This document shows positions 38,053-50,496 of a DNA stretch of 64,000 nucleotides, piece by piece. The notes beneath the pieces were generated by a model that worked only from the letters and a program-made list of their open reading frames with translations, was not told the DNA's origin and did not search any database. The translations under genes were made by a program, and so were the position numbers. Source of the DNA: Picochlorum sp. 'celeri' (Eukaryota > Chlorophyta > Trebouxiophyceae); the NCBI GenBank assembly GCA_010909725.1, contig JAACMV010000018.1, positions 558,001 through 622,000 on the forward strand, read 5' to 3'. Numbering within the stretch: the stretch's first letter is position 1; each line of letters starts with the position of its first letter.

Positions 38053-40787
38053 ATGCTGAAACTCGCAGCAAGGAAAGCGAGCACGTTCTACCCTCTTTCG
38101 AGGCATTTTTACTCTTTGAATTTACAAAGAAATCATTCTACTGTGACATCTGTTGCATGCATGGCGCAATTAGAGCTAGGAAAGGCGGTACGTTGTGACC
38201 AAGAAACAGTCTGCCACACCAATTTTACCAATTACTTTATGCGCAGGCTATCGTCAGGATTCTACCGAATGAGCCTTCCATGACAATTCAGGTCCAGATA
38301 GGTGGCAAGGTGAGGAATTTAGACAGGCCTCAGGATGAACTGGTCGAGAAGCCATTGATGAGACTACAAAAGTCTGCTTGCCAGAATCCAAAGAAGAAGA
38401 AGAAGAAAAATTCTGTCGAGGCCGAGGTTGTTCAAGCAGAGGTTCCTCAGGTATCGATTTACATGGGCCCTGATGAATCGTATCCGGCGTTGGATCCGGG
38501 TACAACAACGAACAGAGATGCTTGGAGGCAAGACTATCTTTTGAAAATTGGACAGGCTGCATATTCAATAATTGTGAACCCTCCATGCGTTGAGAAGCTC
38601 CATGTCCATGGAACTGTTTTCTCCGGTATCCCTATTATACCACATGTTGACGCGGTTTTCACGGACTTTGTAGAGTGGCAATGGGAAGTTCGAAATCAGA
38701 GTAATGAATGGGTTTCTGTGTCTCGAGGAAAGCATCCAGCGTGGATTCCCTCAGAAAATGATGTAGGATGCATGTTACGAGCTTCTTGTACACCAATCCA
38801 AAATAGAAGCAAGTTAATTCATGATTCGCGTGAGGAGTATGAGCTGCGAGGATTTGGATCAACGTTGGAGATTGGGCCAGTACATCCAGCCCCACCCAGT
38901 GCATCTTTGGGACGGGTCCCCAACGGCCATTCCTGGACAACGTCTCCAGAATTTAGAGTGATGACGTATAATATATTGGCTGATCAGTATGCGTCAACAG
39001 ATACTGCAAAGAATGAAATTTTTTCACATTGCCCAAATGAATTCTTGGAGTGGCAGTACAGGAGGCCATTGATTTTCAAAGAAATTCTCGATTATAAACC
39101 AGATATTGCTTGCTTACAGGAAGTAGATGCTTCTGCTTTCAATCTTCTACTGGATCCTAGCCTGAAAGAATTTGGATTTGAAGGCGTGTACACGAACAAG
39201 GCCGGGCGCGTTACTGAAGGTAGTGCCACATTCTGGAGACGCGATAGATTTCAATTGGTGGATAGATTGGAGATGGAAATGAGGCAATTCTTTCCAAAGA
39301 ACTCTTCCCAGGAGGAAATCAGCCAATCACCTTTGGGACCTGCACTAAAACCCATGTTGCAGTCGTCGCCAAAATTGTGTGAAGCACTGCAAAAGGTTGG
39401 AACAATTGCACAGCTGACATTGCTTGTTCCCCATGGCCCTCCGTCAAGCTGGGGTCTCTCGCGGCCTCTCTGTGTCATCAACACGCACTTATTTTACCAT
39501 TATGCTGCCCCCCATATTCGAACTATCCACGTCTGGGCAATGTTGCGTCAGGCAGAGGAATTTATTGAGAGGGCCATGGTTGATCATGAACATGCCCTTG
39601 GAGGATCAAGGCCAAGTTTGCTCTTCTGTGGTGACTTGAACTCGGACATAAATGATGGTATTCCTGGTACAGTCCAACTTCTTCGAACGGGAAACGTGAG
39701 TGAGGATTACTGGGATTGGAAATTCGGTACAGACTTTGCCTGGGGAAATGCTGGGAGAGGTCAGGATGAGGAGGAATCGGGTGAGTTGGCCAAGATGGTC
39801 CACTCTGATGTTGAAGGCCTCAGCCCGGTGCGTCAGGCAGATTCAAACCTTCCGATTGTTCCTGGAGTATCCCTCAAATCTCCTTTTTCTCTAGAAACTG
39901 TCGACGGTATGATTCCAGAGTTTACAAACTTTGTCAAGGGATACCAAGGACTGTTAGATTACGTTTGGTTCCAGCAGGACTTTATTCGGGTGAATGGAGT
40001 TGCACACTGCCCGACCAAAATGGAACTAGGTGGTTATCTTCCATCAGAACAATACCCATCTGATCATCTTGCTGTCGTGGCTGACTTGGAATTTGTAGAG
40101 GAGCAGCAGCAGATTGCTAAAACAATGTTGCATCCTCACGGGACCCACATGGAAGCAGCATTTCGTAATGTGCCCTTTGCTGAGGATGCTCTGCAGAGAG
40201 AGCAAGTTATCGCTGTACCAACAGATACGATTTATGGTATAGCCGGTCTCGCATCATCATCAAAGTCTATTCAAGAAATCTATGCAATCAAGCGAAGGGA
40301 CTTTGAAAAGCCGCTTGCGGTTTGCGTTGCAGACCACGAAGACATATCAGACATATGTCATGTAGACCATCTTCCACCAAATATTCTGAAACGATTGCTT
40401 CCAGGGCCTGTCACCGTGGTATTAGATAGGAAGAAAGGTTGTCCCGGGCTATCTGATGATTTGAATCCAGGCATTGATGCACTAGCTGTCAGAATCCCAG
40501 ATTTCCCCTTTCTCAGGGCAATTTGCCGACAGGTTCAAACCCCTTTAGCACTGACATCAGCGAACATTAGTGGAGATCAAAGCCCAGTACGAACAGATGA
40601 GATGGGTGGCGTAGCAGAACAATGCGCACTCATATTTGATCATGGGTTCCTCGGTGAGCAGAGGTCAGGATCAACAATCATAGACTTACGAAAGCCTAGC
40701 GCATTTTCAATCATTAGAGAGGGCTCGGCGTTTGAAGAAACAGTGAGCATTCTAACACAGAATGGACTTGTTCTTGAAGAACGATGA
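38053..40787 (+). CDS. fusion of PDE12-type 2',5'-phosphodiesterase/deadenylase with a YRDC/Sua5 threonylcarbamoyl-AMP synthase
   Basis: Exons 38053-38187 and 38247-40787 (59-nt intron, GTACGT donor, GCGCAG acceptor, phase 0) give 891 residues. The first 35 residues (MLKLAARKASTFYPLSRHFY..., basic, no acidic residues) are a strong mitochondrial presequence. Residues about 45-260 hold the beta-sandwich region of PDE12. About 300-660 form an EEP domain: YNILADQYAS, LQEVD near 334 (Mg ligand), GDLNSD near 506, SDHLAVV near 649, resembling PDE12, which trims poly(A) and 2',5'-oligoadenylate in mitochondria. From about 696 to the end is a YRDC domain: VPTDTIYGIAGLASS, KRRDFEKPLAV, LLPGPVTVVLD, TSANISG. 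It makes threonylcarbamoyl-AMP for tRNA t6A37. One uninterrupted frame spans both enzymes. Confidence 0.88.
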
Positions 40788-40840
40788 AGATGTATACATA
40801 TATGAGCATTACTTGGTCTTACACAAATTGCATTCATACA

Positions 40841-41984
40841 TCAAAGCCTATCAGGCACCTGGATTGTCAAATCATACAAGTACACATTCTTGTCAAACAC
40901 AGCTCCCAAATCGGCCAATTTATTGAAGAACGTGATGAAATCAATCTCATAATCTTGTCTAAATGTTGTCGCTCTGCTCTTGTCATACTTTTGTTTCCAA
41001 GCATCAAATGCGGGATCTTGTGCAAAAGCAGCCTCTGCTGCAGCTGGATCATCCTCCGAGGCTGTCCACAACAAAAATGTAGGCCTCTCCCAGAAAGGAG
41101 CCTTCTTACCAAGTGGCCCTCCAAGTTGAGAAGGGTCCTTCACGTTCAATGCACCCATGAATGCCTGCACCTCGGCTGAAGAGGACCCTGGTCCTGGGAT
41201 ATTCACATCAGGATCAGGCCCAGTACTGTCCACCCTGCCAAGCTTGACTTCGAATGGGTTTCCAAACTGCTGAGCAAGCGTTTGACTCTTTTCTGACCGC
41301 GCAGCCTTTTCTTGATTCCACGACAGCTCAGTCGTCACCTTGGCAGCCAACACAATTGTATCTGCCCAAGACACCATTGCCTGTGCTGGAGGCCCATTCG
41401 CCTTCACCGCCTCCCGAACTTTACGCAATTTGTCAACCAAAGCATTTAAATCGCGATTCACAGGGCGTTTCAATTCCTCAGCCGTCGCAATTGACCCGTT
41501 CATGCCACCAGTCTTGGTCTTGGCATCAAACGTCGCAGCATCATGAATCAACAATCGCATCGCCGCTGGGGCATCAGCGGCAGTCAAAACACTCTTCATC
41601 TCCTTCTCAACTCGTTTCTGCATCATTCAACAATATCCCAGGCTCATGATGGATGGATCACACAACCACGCTGAAGAATACATGAACATCATCAAGCACA
41701 CCCATTACCTGAAAATCAGCCAACAAGTCCCTCTTCTGAAAAGCAGATAATGCGCTGCCCTTGATCACCTTGTCCACCAGCTTGGCCTCTGCAATATCAG
41801 GTACAATCAACTGGGTCCCCACAGAGATAGCCATACCTCCAGCAATGCCCGTCAAAACCTGACGTCGATCTGGATCAGCAACCGAGCAAACCACCCTGGA
41901 CACCCTTCCATTCGATCCAATCTGCCTAGAGTATGCGCATTTTGATAGATTGGTTTTCTGAGATCCAATCAGACCCGCCTTCAT
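40841..41984 (-). CDS. TL29: TL29 (APX4-like) thylakoid-lumen class I peroxidase homologue
   Basis: Exons 41709-41984 and 40841-41617, joined across a 91-nt intron, give 350 residues. Bipartite targeting is visible: a transit peptide, then DRRQVLTGIAGGMAISVGTQLIVPDIAEA, a twin-arginine (RR) lumen signal. The mature part aligns with ascorbate peroxidase: RLLIHDAATFDAKTKTGGMNGSI (distal region with His, but Ile in place of Trp), and VSWADTIVLAAKV. The proximal LSGGHT motif that carries the heme-ligand His is absent and replaced by low-similarity sequence, as in TL29, which does not bind heme in plants. A C-terminal block (RPTFLLWTASEDDPAAAEAAFAQDPAFDAW) is typical. Found in green algae and plants, associated with photosystem II. 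Confidence 0.85.
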
Positions 41985-42411
41985 TGTTCAATGTGTGTAT
42001 CAAGAGGAAGAAGAAAGTTCACCAATAGCCACTCCTGTGAGAAACCGTACGATGAATACCGCTACGTGCTGAATATCCCAACAGAAATTCTAAAATAATC
42101 GCATATGTGACTGGCAATGGCGGATCAACGAGTAATATTGGTAGAAATACCCATCTTGCTTGGAATCTCTGCCTTATCCCCTCCAGGGGCGCCTTCACGG
42201 AGACCACGCCGAGGGGCGCCTGAATTGCATTTGAAACCGTTGGCTCACTGGCATGATGCAGCAATACTGCGACTGCATGCATTCAAAACAATTACACATA
42301 CAATATATAGACTGTGTTGGATATTACAGTGACTGAATATCAGAAATTGTGCATCGACTGTGTCGTATTCTCGAATTTGAAATTGAACCGAATTCTCGAC
42401 GCAACAACGCC
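41985..42411. promoter_or_regulatory. divergent intergenic region upstream of TL29
   Basis: 427 bp. A minus-strand ATG frame of 87 residues (42019-42282) ends 34 bp before the TL29 start; it could be an upstream ORF or chance. Two near-identical AGGGGCGCC boxes occur at about 42186 and 42213. Confidence 0.35.
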
Positions 42412-43226
42412 ATGTTTGTCAAAAGGGCTTTTATCGCAATGGGTGCGTGATACTTTGTAATATTTTGCATAAAAGAATACATTTTTGGATGAATATACCG
42501 TATTGAGGTGCAATCGATTGGATGGGTGGGTGACGTCAACTACCCCAGAGAAGGGTGGTTGCATTGTCGATTCTCGTCATGATGATGTGTGCTGATATTG
42601 CAGGCAAGCCTGTGCGCTGGATCAGACGTATCATACGACAGAAGAAGGAAATGTCGATTGTCATCGAGGCGCATTCGAAAGAAATGGAGGCGATTTTGGA
42701 GATGCATAGGAAACAGATGGAGGCAATCTGTGCGTGGAACGCGGATGAATTAGACCTGACATTTCAGCGATATAATATTGGGCTTGCTTTGGTATTTGAA
42801 AGGTTTATTGAGCAGTTGGAGGCTGCCTTTGTTGGAATGTGTCAGGAGGCTGCGCCAAAAGGTCCATGCTCTCAAAGGACAGAGCCACAGGTCATGAAGG
42901 ATATGCCACATCTGTTCCCAATCAAGGGTGGCATTCTCTTGGATGACTCGCGAGATATTATTACCACTGCTCCAAGCCCCCCAAAGCCTTGCTTGTTGCA
43001 AGAAGTATCGGTACAGGATTTGATGGCAACATCTGATGATGACACCCATTCAGACAACAACTCGGAGCATGCATCTGATGCTGAGATGGCAGAGCAAGCC
43101 AGGCAAAGAGCTGCTCGTGAGGAGAAGATGCGCATAAAACAGTCGCTGCGACATCAGGTAAAGCAAATGCCTCGACACAGAAAATCAAATTATAAGATGA
43201 ATAGAACATTCTTTGCTCCAATCTAA
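42412..43226 (+). CDS. small coiled-coil protein of unknown function, two exons
   Basis: My model joins exon 42412-42442 (MFVKRAFIAM) to 42604-43226 across a 161-nt intron with a GTGCGT donor and TTGCAG acceptor, giving 217 residues. The second exon's own ATGs lie in the putative intron, so the spliced form is preferred. Residues 10-80 are a Glu/Met/Lys-rich helix (RIIRQKKEM...AHSKEMEAILEMHRKQMEAI), probably a coiled coil; a Ser/Asp-rich acidic patch follows, and the tail is basic (RIKQSLRHQVKQMPRHRKSNYKMNRTFF). No family recognised. The start is hydrophobic and Lys/Arg-bearing but too short to call a leader. Ends 7 bp from the convergent DIM1 gene. Confidence 0.6.
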
Positions 43227-43233
43227 CATTGCA

Positions 43234-44730
<1,497 letters not shown>

Positions 44731-45672
44731 ATGGCAGTGGATGCCGGGCGTCATGATGTACCAGATACCAAAATCAATGTAGAAGCAGAAGATAGGGAGG
44801 TGGAGGAGGAAAAGGAGGATCCTCTGGTGAAGGCCAAGAGGGAGCAGGAGGAGTTGGAACAAGCACTGGAAGCAGCTCGAGATGTAAACCCCAATGATGA
44901 TCCGGCGATGAAGGTATGTGGTCGCGTGAATGTGATGCTCTACAATACAGTCATTTTGTGAATGAATGTTGCGTGAATTTCTTCGCAGGCATTCTATGCT
45001 GATATGAAAGAGGTGGATAGAGAAAATCAAGTGAACAGGGTCTTGGGAGCTTTTAAATTGAATCCTTACGAAATGCTGGGTCTCCGATTTGATGCCCCTG
45101 ATGAGGATATTTCTCGTATGTATCGTAAAGTCTCATTAGCAGTACATCCTGATAAATGCTCACACCCAAGGGCCAAGGATGCGTTTGAAATTATTGGCCA
45201 TGCTCAGAAGGAACTTCAGGATCCAGAGAAGAAGCAGAGGTTGGACTTTGTGCTGCAGCAGGTGAAGGACTCTGTCATATCTGATTGGAAGAAAGCAGCA
45301 AAGGATGACCCAGCGTCGCAGCTCGCTGTCGCTGTTGACGGCCTTGAGGCAGTTGTTCAGAAATGGCTGGCAACTGATGAATTCCATGATGCATGGAAAA
45401 TGAAGGCGAGGGATGTTTTAGCAAAGACAGAATGGCGACGACGAAAGATGGCAAAAAGACTTGAGGAAGAAACTGAGAGGGCAAAGGAAGAATCGAAAAA
45501 GAGAAAGGAGGAGATCAAACAGGCTAGAGATGAAGAAAAAAAGTGGGAGACCACACGGGATGACAGAGTAGGAAACTGGAGGGATTTTATGAAGAAGAAG
45601 AAAAAAAAGAGCAGAGGAGGAAGTGCAGTGCTCGGTGGACTAAAACCGCCAAAGTCAAAGATTGCAAAATGA
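44731..45672 (+). CDS. DNAJC8: DNAJC8/SPF31-type J-domain splicing protein
   Basis: Exons 44731-44913 and 44989-45672 (75-nt intron, GTATGT donor, phase 0) give 288 residues. The J domain has LNPYEMLGL.FDAPDEDISRMYRKVSLAVHPDK with a proper HPD motif, and the family's preceding AFYADMKEVDRE and following helices (WLATDEFHDAWK, EWRRRKMAKRLEEE). The conserved DDRVGNWRDF box and basic C-terminus (MKKKKKKSRGG...LKPPKSKIAK) match DNAJC8, a nuclear splicing-associated cochaperone. Its stop is 3 bp from the stop of the convergent TPR gene. Confidence 0.9.
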
Positions 45673-45675
45673 TAT

Positions 45676-46829
45676 TTATTGGGTACTATTGCCAAACATA
45701 TTTCTAAATGACGCCTCTGACTTTTTATCCTGAACTTTTGTCACTCTCATGAGCTTTTCAATCTCTGGAAGCTCCTCAGAAAGCATATTTAAATCTCTCA
45801 GGTGTTCTGTAACCTGATCAGCTGCGTCATATTCGTGCCTCCCTATCAATGCCTTTGCCTTGCGAGCAAGCGCCTTTTGGCACTCTGGATCCAGTTCCAA
45901 TGCATCATCACATGCCCTGACTGCCGCTCCGAAATCTTTCGTCGCCAGATTCACCGCTGCAATATTACAGCTCACTGCAATCCTATTCGAGATCACTTCA
46001 ATCTGATCAGCTTGACTCAGCCCTTGCACAAGATCAACAATAGATTTGGCCCGTACATAATGATGCAATGCCTCTGCAAATGCCCCCTTCCTATATGCAT
46101 CATTTCCCTTTCTCCTCTCGACAAGCTGCAATGTTCAATTGTAATTTCAATTTTAAATTCTGACAACAGCACACAAACGTGGATGACACGCAAGATGACA
46201 GAAAACAACGCACATGCTCATTCAATGCCTGCACAAGCTGATCTGTAGGCAACCTAGCAACCTGCCTCGTCTTTGCCTCAAACTCCTCATGAAACTCATT
46301 CGACGGATCTTTCAACAATCGAATAAAATACTCCTCCATCTCATCCTCCGTCATCCGGCCTTCATCCATCATTTTCTGAGCAGTAGACAACATCTCAATC
46401 ACCCTTGGATTCTTTGCCCACTGCTCAAAATCCCCATTGGGATCATTCGCAAATGTCATCACCACCTTTTTCAACACCCTATTTTTCAGAAAAGGAGCAA
46501 TAGACAATTGCGCGTCATAATCAGACTCCAAAACCGTACTACGAAATTTCAAGGCATGAAGCTTCTCTTGCAGCTTGAGTGCCTGCTTCACCTCTTTCCT
46601 CTGATGCTTTTCTAGAATAGGCTGATTCTCCGGACGAGCCAGAAACTCTTTAAAACTCGCCTCCTACACACCCAAAAGTATACTACCTTTCATGACGTAT
46701 CCACAAAGAACGAGAACAATAAGAATACAACACACAGAGAGAACAACAAAAAGAACAGAACGACCCACGCACCATTGCCCCACCAGGGCCCCCTCCTCCC
46801 ATAAAATCATTCCCTGGAGCACTAAACAT
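45676..46829 (-). CDS. TPR co-chaperone-like protein, three exons
   Basis: Exons 46773-46829, 46214-46663 and 45676-46125 give 318 residues, with introns of 109 and 88 nt (both GTGCGT donors, TGTAG or TGCAG acceptors). The N-terminal half has a Gly-rich start (MGGGGPGGAM) and a helical region (NPRVIEMLSTAQKMMDEGRMTEDEMEEYFIRLL). The C-terminal half is a three-repeat TPR (RRKGNDAYRKGAFAEALHHY, SCNIAAVNLATKDFGAAVRACDDALELD, KALARKAKALIGRHEYDAA) with the carboxylate-clamp pattern K..N...N...K..R that binds the EEVD tails of HSP70/HSP90. Orthology to TTC4, SPAG1-like or plant TPR proteins is not settled. Confidence 0.7.
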
Positions 46830-47437
46830 AGTACTAGATATACCCAACTGCCTCTATTCCGTTCGTCGTTGACCAACACGACCAATCCAACTCGAATCAG
46901 GAATCGAATATGCAAACAAGAACCCAACAACACCTCTATCGTCCTCTTCTCAACTTATATAAGTGTAACATACTCGTATAGAGTACCAGTCACCACATCT
47001 ACCCCATATAGACTGGCTTCAGCCATCGCTGTCTCAAGGTACTGCGAATGAAGAAATGGTACTGCGATGTTGACCAATCCTGACTCGCCCGTTCATCCAT
47101 CCTTTCCTTTCCCTCTGGTCTCTATTACCATTATTATAGAATAATCACATATAAATACTCATAGTACTGGTATGTATCGATTGATCAGTGGTATAGCCTC
47201 GTTGGTATTGTCGTCGTTGACATTTTCACCCAATCACTCGTGAATTCGTTCGTCGCCTTTCATAGTTTGTATCTACCCATACATACACTATATATAACTT
47301 CATCAACAGACTATAGGGCAACCACGATTGGATTGATTGGTTCAACGTCTACTTCCTCTTTTGTCTTTTCCTTCTTCTTGGTATGTATTACTAGTTCCCC
47401 TCCATACTACTGCAGGTATATATATTACATTGCCACC
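46830..47437. promoter_or_regulatory. divergent intergenic region upstream of the TPR and ankyrin genes
   Basis: 608 bp, no gene or RNA recognised. The leader just before the ankyrin ATG (from about 47240) is open in frame but lacks a credible start. Confidence 0.35.
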
Positions 47438-48106
47438 ATGGAGGAGATTATGAAAAAGAGGCAGAAGGAGATTGAGGAGGCGTATGAGAAGCAGTGGGAT
47501 GGTGGCAAGGGAGCCCACCACCCAGACTATGATCCTGAAGCAGTTGGGCAGGATGTTGTCAAGGCGAACAGAGCCACAGAGGAACTGTACAATGCTATAG
47601 TGAAAAATGATATCAAAAAAGTGTATGCAAAGATTGAAGAGGGCGCCGATGTCAACTTTGTGTTTGGAAGGGCGTACCGCTGCCCAGAGGGCTACACACC
47701 CCTCATGGTTGCTGCCCACAGGGGGCGCCTCGAATGCGCCAAGGCATTGTTGCGTGCTGGAGCTGACCCAAACTATATCAATGGAGCCGGTGATTTGTGC
47801 GTGTTCTGGGCCATTGATGGTGGGGTAGAGATGATCAAATTGTTCCTGGACTATGGAGTTGATCTGGATGCCACCACACCAAAGGGATGGACTCCACTGA
47901 GCTACTGCAAGGCCAAGGGCAAGTATGGTGCCACTGAAGAAAAGGGCATCTATCCAGAGGACGTTCTCAAGTACTATGGCGCAACCAAGTATGGGACTGG
48001 GCCACCTGCTCTTGGCCAGAGGTCTCCACGTGAATCGTACAATCCAGAGGCGGACAATTTCATGCGCGAGAGAGGCAGCTATCAAAAGCATCCAGAAGAT
48101 CCATAA
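47438..48106 (+). CDS. ankyrin-repeat protein
   Basis: 222 residues from an ATG in an optimal GCCACCATGG context. A charged N-terminal helix (MEEIMKKRQKEIEEAYEKQWDGG) precedes about three ankyrin repeats: the clearest are EGYTPLMVAAHRGRLECAKALLRAGADPNYI and CVFWAIDGGVEMIKLFLDYGVDLDA..PKGWTPLSYCKA. The C-terminus is short and charged. No other domain. It is probably cytosolic; partners unknown. A TGTAA lies at 48129-48133. Confidence 0.7.
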   Translation: MEEIMKKRQKEIEEAYEKQWDGGKGAHHPDYDPEAVGQDVVKANRATEELYNAIVKNDIKKVYAKIEEGADVNFVFGRAYRCPEGYTPLMVAAHRGRLECAKALLRAGADPNYINGAGDLCVFWAIDGGVEMIKLFLDYGVDLDATTPKGWTPLSYCKAKGKYGATEEKGIYPEDVLKYYGATKYGTGPPALGQRSPRESYNPEADNFMRERGSYQKHPEDP

Positions 48107-48128
48107 AAAAATGTGTGATCCATTGTGT

Positions 48129-48133
48129 TGTAA
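48129..48133 (+). terminator. TGTAA polyadenylation signal of the ankyrin gene
   Basis: TGTAA 22 nt after the ankyrin stop and about 62 nt before the ERV1 start. Confidence 0.5.
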
Positions 48134-48194
48134 TACGTCAATCTATATATTTATATGCATGATAGTTGTCTGTATTGAGTAGCAGAACTGGATC

Positions 48195-48740
48195 ATGGAC
48201 GAGGTGGTTCGCCACGTGTCGAATGGCTGTTTGACTCTTGCCTCTCGTTTGGATTCTGTTCGACGCCAAGGTCACGCATTTTTATTTGATAGAAATAATA
48301 ACAAAGCAGTAGATGACGTACCCTCTCAATGGAATGGGACTGGGACTGGAACAGGCAGGTGGAAAGGGTCTCGTCAAGCGGTGAGCAGGGAGGAGGTTGG
48401 GAGGGCGTCGTGGACGTTTTTACATACGCTTGCGGCCCAGTACCCGGAGAGGCCGACACGGCAGCAGAAGAGAGATGCAAGGAATCTGATCGATATTTTA
48501 ACGAGGATGTATCCGTGTGGAGAGTGTGCGAGGCATTTTAAAGAGGTGGTGCAGGCTCATCCCCCAGAGGTGGATACGAGGGAAGAGTTTTCGCAATGGA
48601 TGTGTCGGGTTCACAACGTGGTGAATCGATCTCTTGGGAAGCCGACGTTTAACTGCAAGTATATAGCCTCTCGGTGGGAGGGAATCGAATGTGATACGGA
48701 GGATGCGTGCTCACTGGACATGGGAGCCAAGAAGCGATGA
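48195..48740 (+). CDS. ERV1: ERV1/ALR FAD-linked sulfhydryl oxidase
   Basis: 181 residues. ERV1/ALR reoxidises MIA40 and so drives oxidative import in the mitochondrial intermembrane space. The core shows VGRASWTFLHTLAAQYPERPT, the active-site MYPCGEC (CxxC), then WMCRVHNVVNRSLGKPTFNC with the HNxVN signature and FAD-binding residues. The C-terminal CKYIASRW...ECDTEDAC provides extra cysteines, as in plant ERV1, where the shuttle disulfide lies at the C-terminus. The N-terminal 65 residues are poorly conserved and contain a GTGTGTG run. Starts 88 bp after the ankyrin stop. Confidence 0.9.
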   Translation: MDEVVRHVSNGCLTLASRLDSVRRQGHAFLFDRNNNKAVDDVPSQWNGTGTGTGRWKGSRQAVSREEVGRASWTFLHTLAAQYPERPTRQQKRDARNLIDILTRMYPCGECARHFKEVVQAHPPEVDTREEFSQWMCRVHNVVNRSLGKPTFNCKYIASRWEGIECDTEDACSLDMGAKKR

Positions 48741-48801
48741 TGATGATGGCTACGCCATCTACACACATCTGTGTAATAATTATTATTACGATATATATTT
48801 A

Positions 48802-50103
48802 CTATGCATAGTAATTCAAATTTGCCTTCTTCTTTGCTTGTACTTCAATGATGGCGTCATTAAAGTCTTCGTGTTTGATGACAGTGGCATCTCTTCGGAG
48901 TGCCAACATGCCAGCTTCGACACAGACAGCCTTGAGCTGTGCTGCATTGAAGTCGTCTGTTGAGCTCCCCAGTTCGTCAAAGTTGACATCGGCTGATACA
49001 TTCATTTTTCTGGAATGAATTTGCAAAATCTTTGCTCTGGCCTCTTCGTTTGGATGGGGGAATTCAATCTTTCGATCCAATCGTCCAGATCGCATGAGCG
49101 CTGGGTCCAATATGTCTGGTCTATTCGTCGCGGCGATAATCTTGACATCATCGGCGGAGGAAAATCCATCCAATTGATTCAGCAATTCAAGCATTGTCCT
49201 CTGCACTTCTCTATCTCCACTGAGTTCGCTATCTCTTCGTGTTGTACCAATAGCATCAATCTCATCAATGAAAATGATTGCCGGGGCTTTTTCCTTGGCC
49301 AGAGCGAATGCATCGCGCACCATTTTTGCACCGTCACCGATGAACATTTGTACAAGAGATGGCCCTGCTAATTTTAAAAATGTTGCATTGGTCTGTGCTG
49401 CACATGTCCTAGCAATAAGTGTTTTTCCTGTTCCTGGAGGACCATGAAGCAGCACTCCCTTTGGAGGCTTTATACCAATGGAAGTAAACCTATCTTTATG
49501 GGTAATAGGAAGTACAATCGCCTCTCGCAACTCTTGAATTTGCTTGTCCAAACCTCCCACATCAGAATAGTCCTCTGTCGGCTTCTCATCAACCTCCATG
49601 GCCTTGACTCGAGAATCATACTCTGCTGGTAGAGTATCCAATATCAAATACGAATCTTTGTTCACACCAACCAAGTCCCCTGGCTTTAGAGTCTCTGGGT
49701 CCACCAATCCCGGCACTGGAAGAAACACAGTCTGACGAGTTGAAGTCTTCAACACCACACACTTTTTATTCTTATCACTTCCCGCCTCCTGGTAACTCAC
49801 ACCTCCATCTTCCTCATCTTCTTCATCTACCTCCTGATTATCCAACACCTCTACAATATTCCCCACAAGGTATGGCAACTGATTATTCAGTTTAATCTTC
49901 TCCTTATTCTCCCTGATCCTCTCATCCAACCCAGCCTTTTGATGCGTCAACCTATTCGACTCATCCCTCAACACCCTAATCTCATTGTCCAACAACCGCA
50001 CCCGCCTCTCAATATCCTCTGCCGACATTGTCTCGAACTCCTCTGGCAAAGCAAATTCATCCTGTCCTCCTTCCGTCCCAAAAATCTCAGCCTCCATGTC
50101 CAT
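48802..50103 (-). CDS. RPT5: 26S proteasome ATPase RPT5 (PSMC3)
   Basis: 433 residues, ATG at 50101-50103. AAA+ ATPase of the 19S base that unfolds substrates. N-terminal coiled coil ([23 protein letters not shown]), OB domain, an acidic insertion ([11 protein letters not shown]), then the AAA domain: Walker A GPPGTGKT, Walker [12 protein letters not shown], sensor [12 protein letters not shown], and Arg fingers in [13 protein letters not shown]. The C-terminus ends NLNYYA, the HbYX motif that opens the 20S gate, which with the sequence of the first third identifies RPT5. Intronless; divergent from UBA4. Confidence 0.95.
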   Translation of the reverse strand: MDMEAEIFGTEGGQDEFALPEEFETMSAEDIERRVRLLDNEIRVLRDESNRLTHQKAGLDERIRENKEKIKLNNQLPYLVGNIVEVLDNQEVDEEDEEDGGVSYQEAGSDKNKKCVVLKTSTRQTVFLPVPGLVDPETLKPGDLVGVNKDSYLILDTLPAEYDSRVKAMEVDEKPTEDYSDVGGLDKQIQELREAIVLPITHKDRFTSIGIKPPKGVLLHGPPGTGKTLIARTCAAQTNATFLKLAGPSLVQMFIGDGAKMVRDAFALAKEKAPAIIFIDEIDAIGTTRRDSELSGDREVQRTMLELLNQLDGFSSADDVKIIAATNRPDILDPALMRSGRLDRKIEFPHPNEEARAKILQIHSRKMNVSADVNFDELGSSTDDFNAAQLKAVCVEAGMLALRRDATVIKHEDFNDAIIEVQAKKKANLNYYA

Positions 50104-50496
50104 GGCTCCAATCTACTTTTATATAAATATATGTATACAATATCTATAGCAATGACGGGTCGAATGAAACACGTGTGTTGAAATACCTCTTCTTCTGATC
50201 ACAGATATACACAACCACCAAAAACGACGACCAGGTCCTGTCCTTTGCTGACTACCTCGCAGGTATTACGTTTTATTTATCAAATAAATTGATATCTTTT
50301 CCAATATAGAGGCATCGAGTGGATATCAACGTGGTCACCATGAGGACCTGCTATGCTTCCGTAAATAAACAATAAAATCACCCGAGTTAACTCAAACGTT
50401 TGAACCGTGGTTGATGCCATTCTGTGTTGGGGAATTTCAATTTTCAGAGTACTGTATACCACATTGGGTATCTGATACCGGTGAAAACCAGCCCAT
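50104..50496. promoter_or_regulatory. divergent intergenic region, RPT5 / UBA4
   Basis: 393 bp; no gene or RNA recognised. Both flanking genes act in ubiquitin-related or proteasome pathways, so shared regulation is possible but unproven. Confidence 0.4.

Noticed and set aside
37768..38106. 112-residue minus-strand frame with an ATG, next to the PDE12-YRDC start
   Set aside because: It overlaps the first exon of a well-supported gene, has no family match, and its composition (high Cys, His, Arg) suggests a chance frame.
42019..42282. 87-residue minus-strand frame upstream of TL29
   Set aside because: No domain or conserved motif; could at best be an upstream ORF in the TL29 leader.
47342..48091. 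249-residue minus-strand frame opposite the ankyrin gene
   Set aside because: Antisense shadow; the ankyrin frame has clear repeats and an ideal start context.
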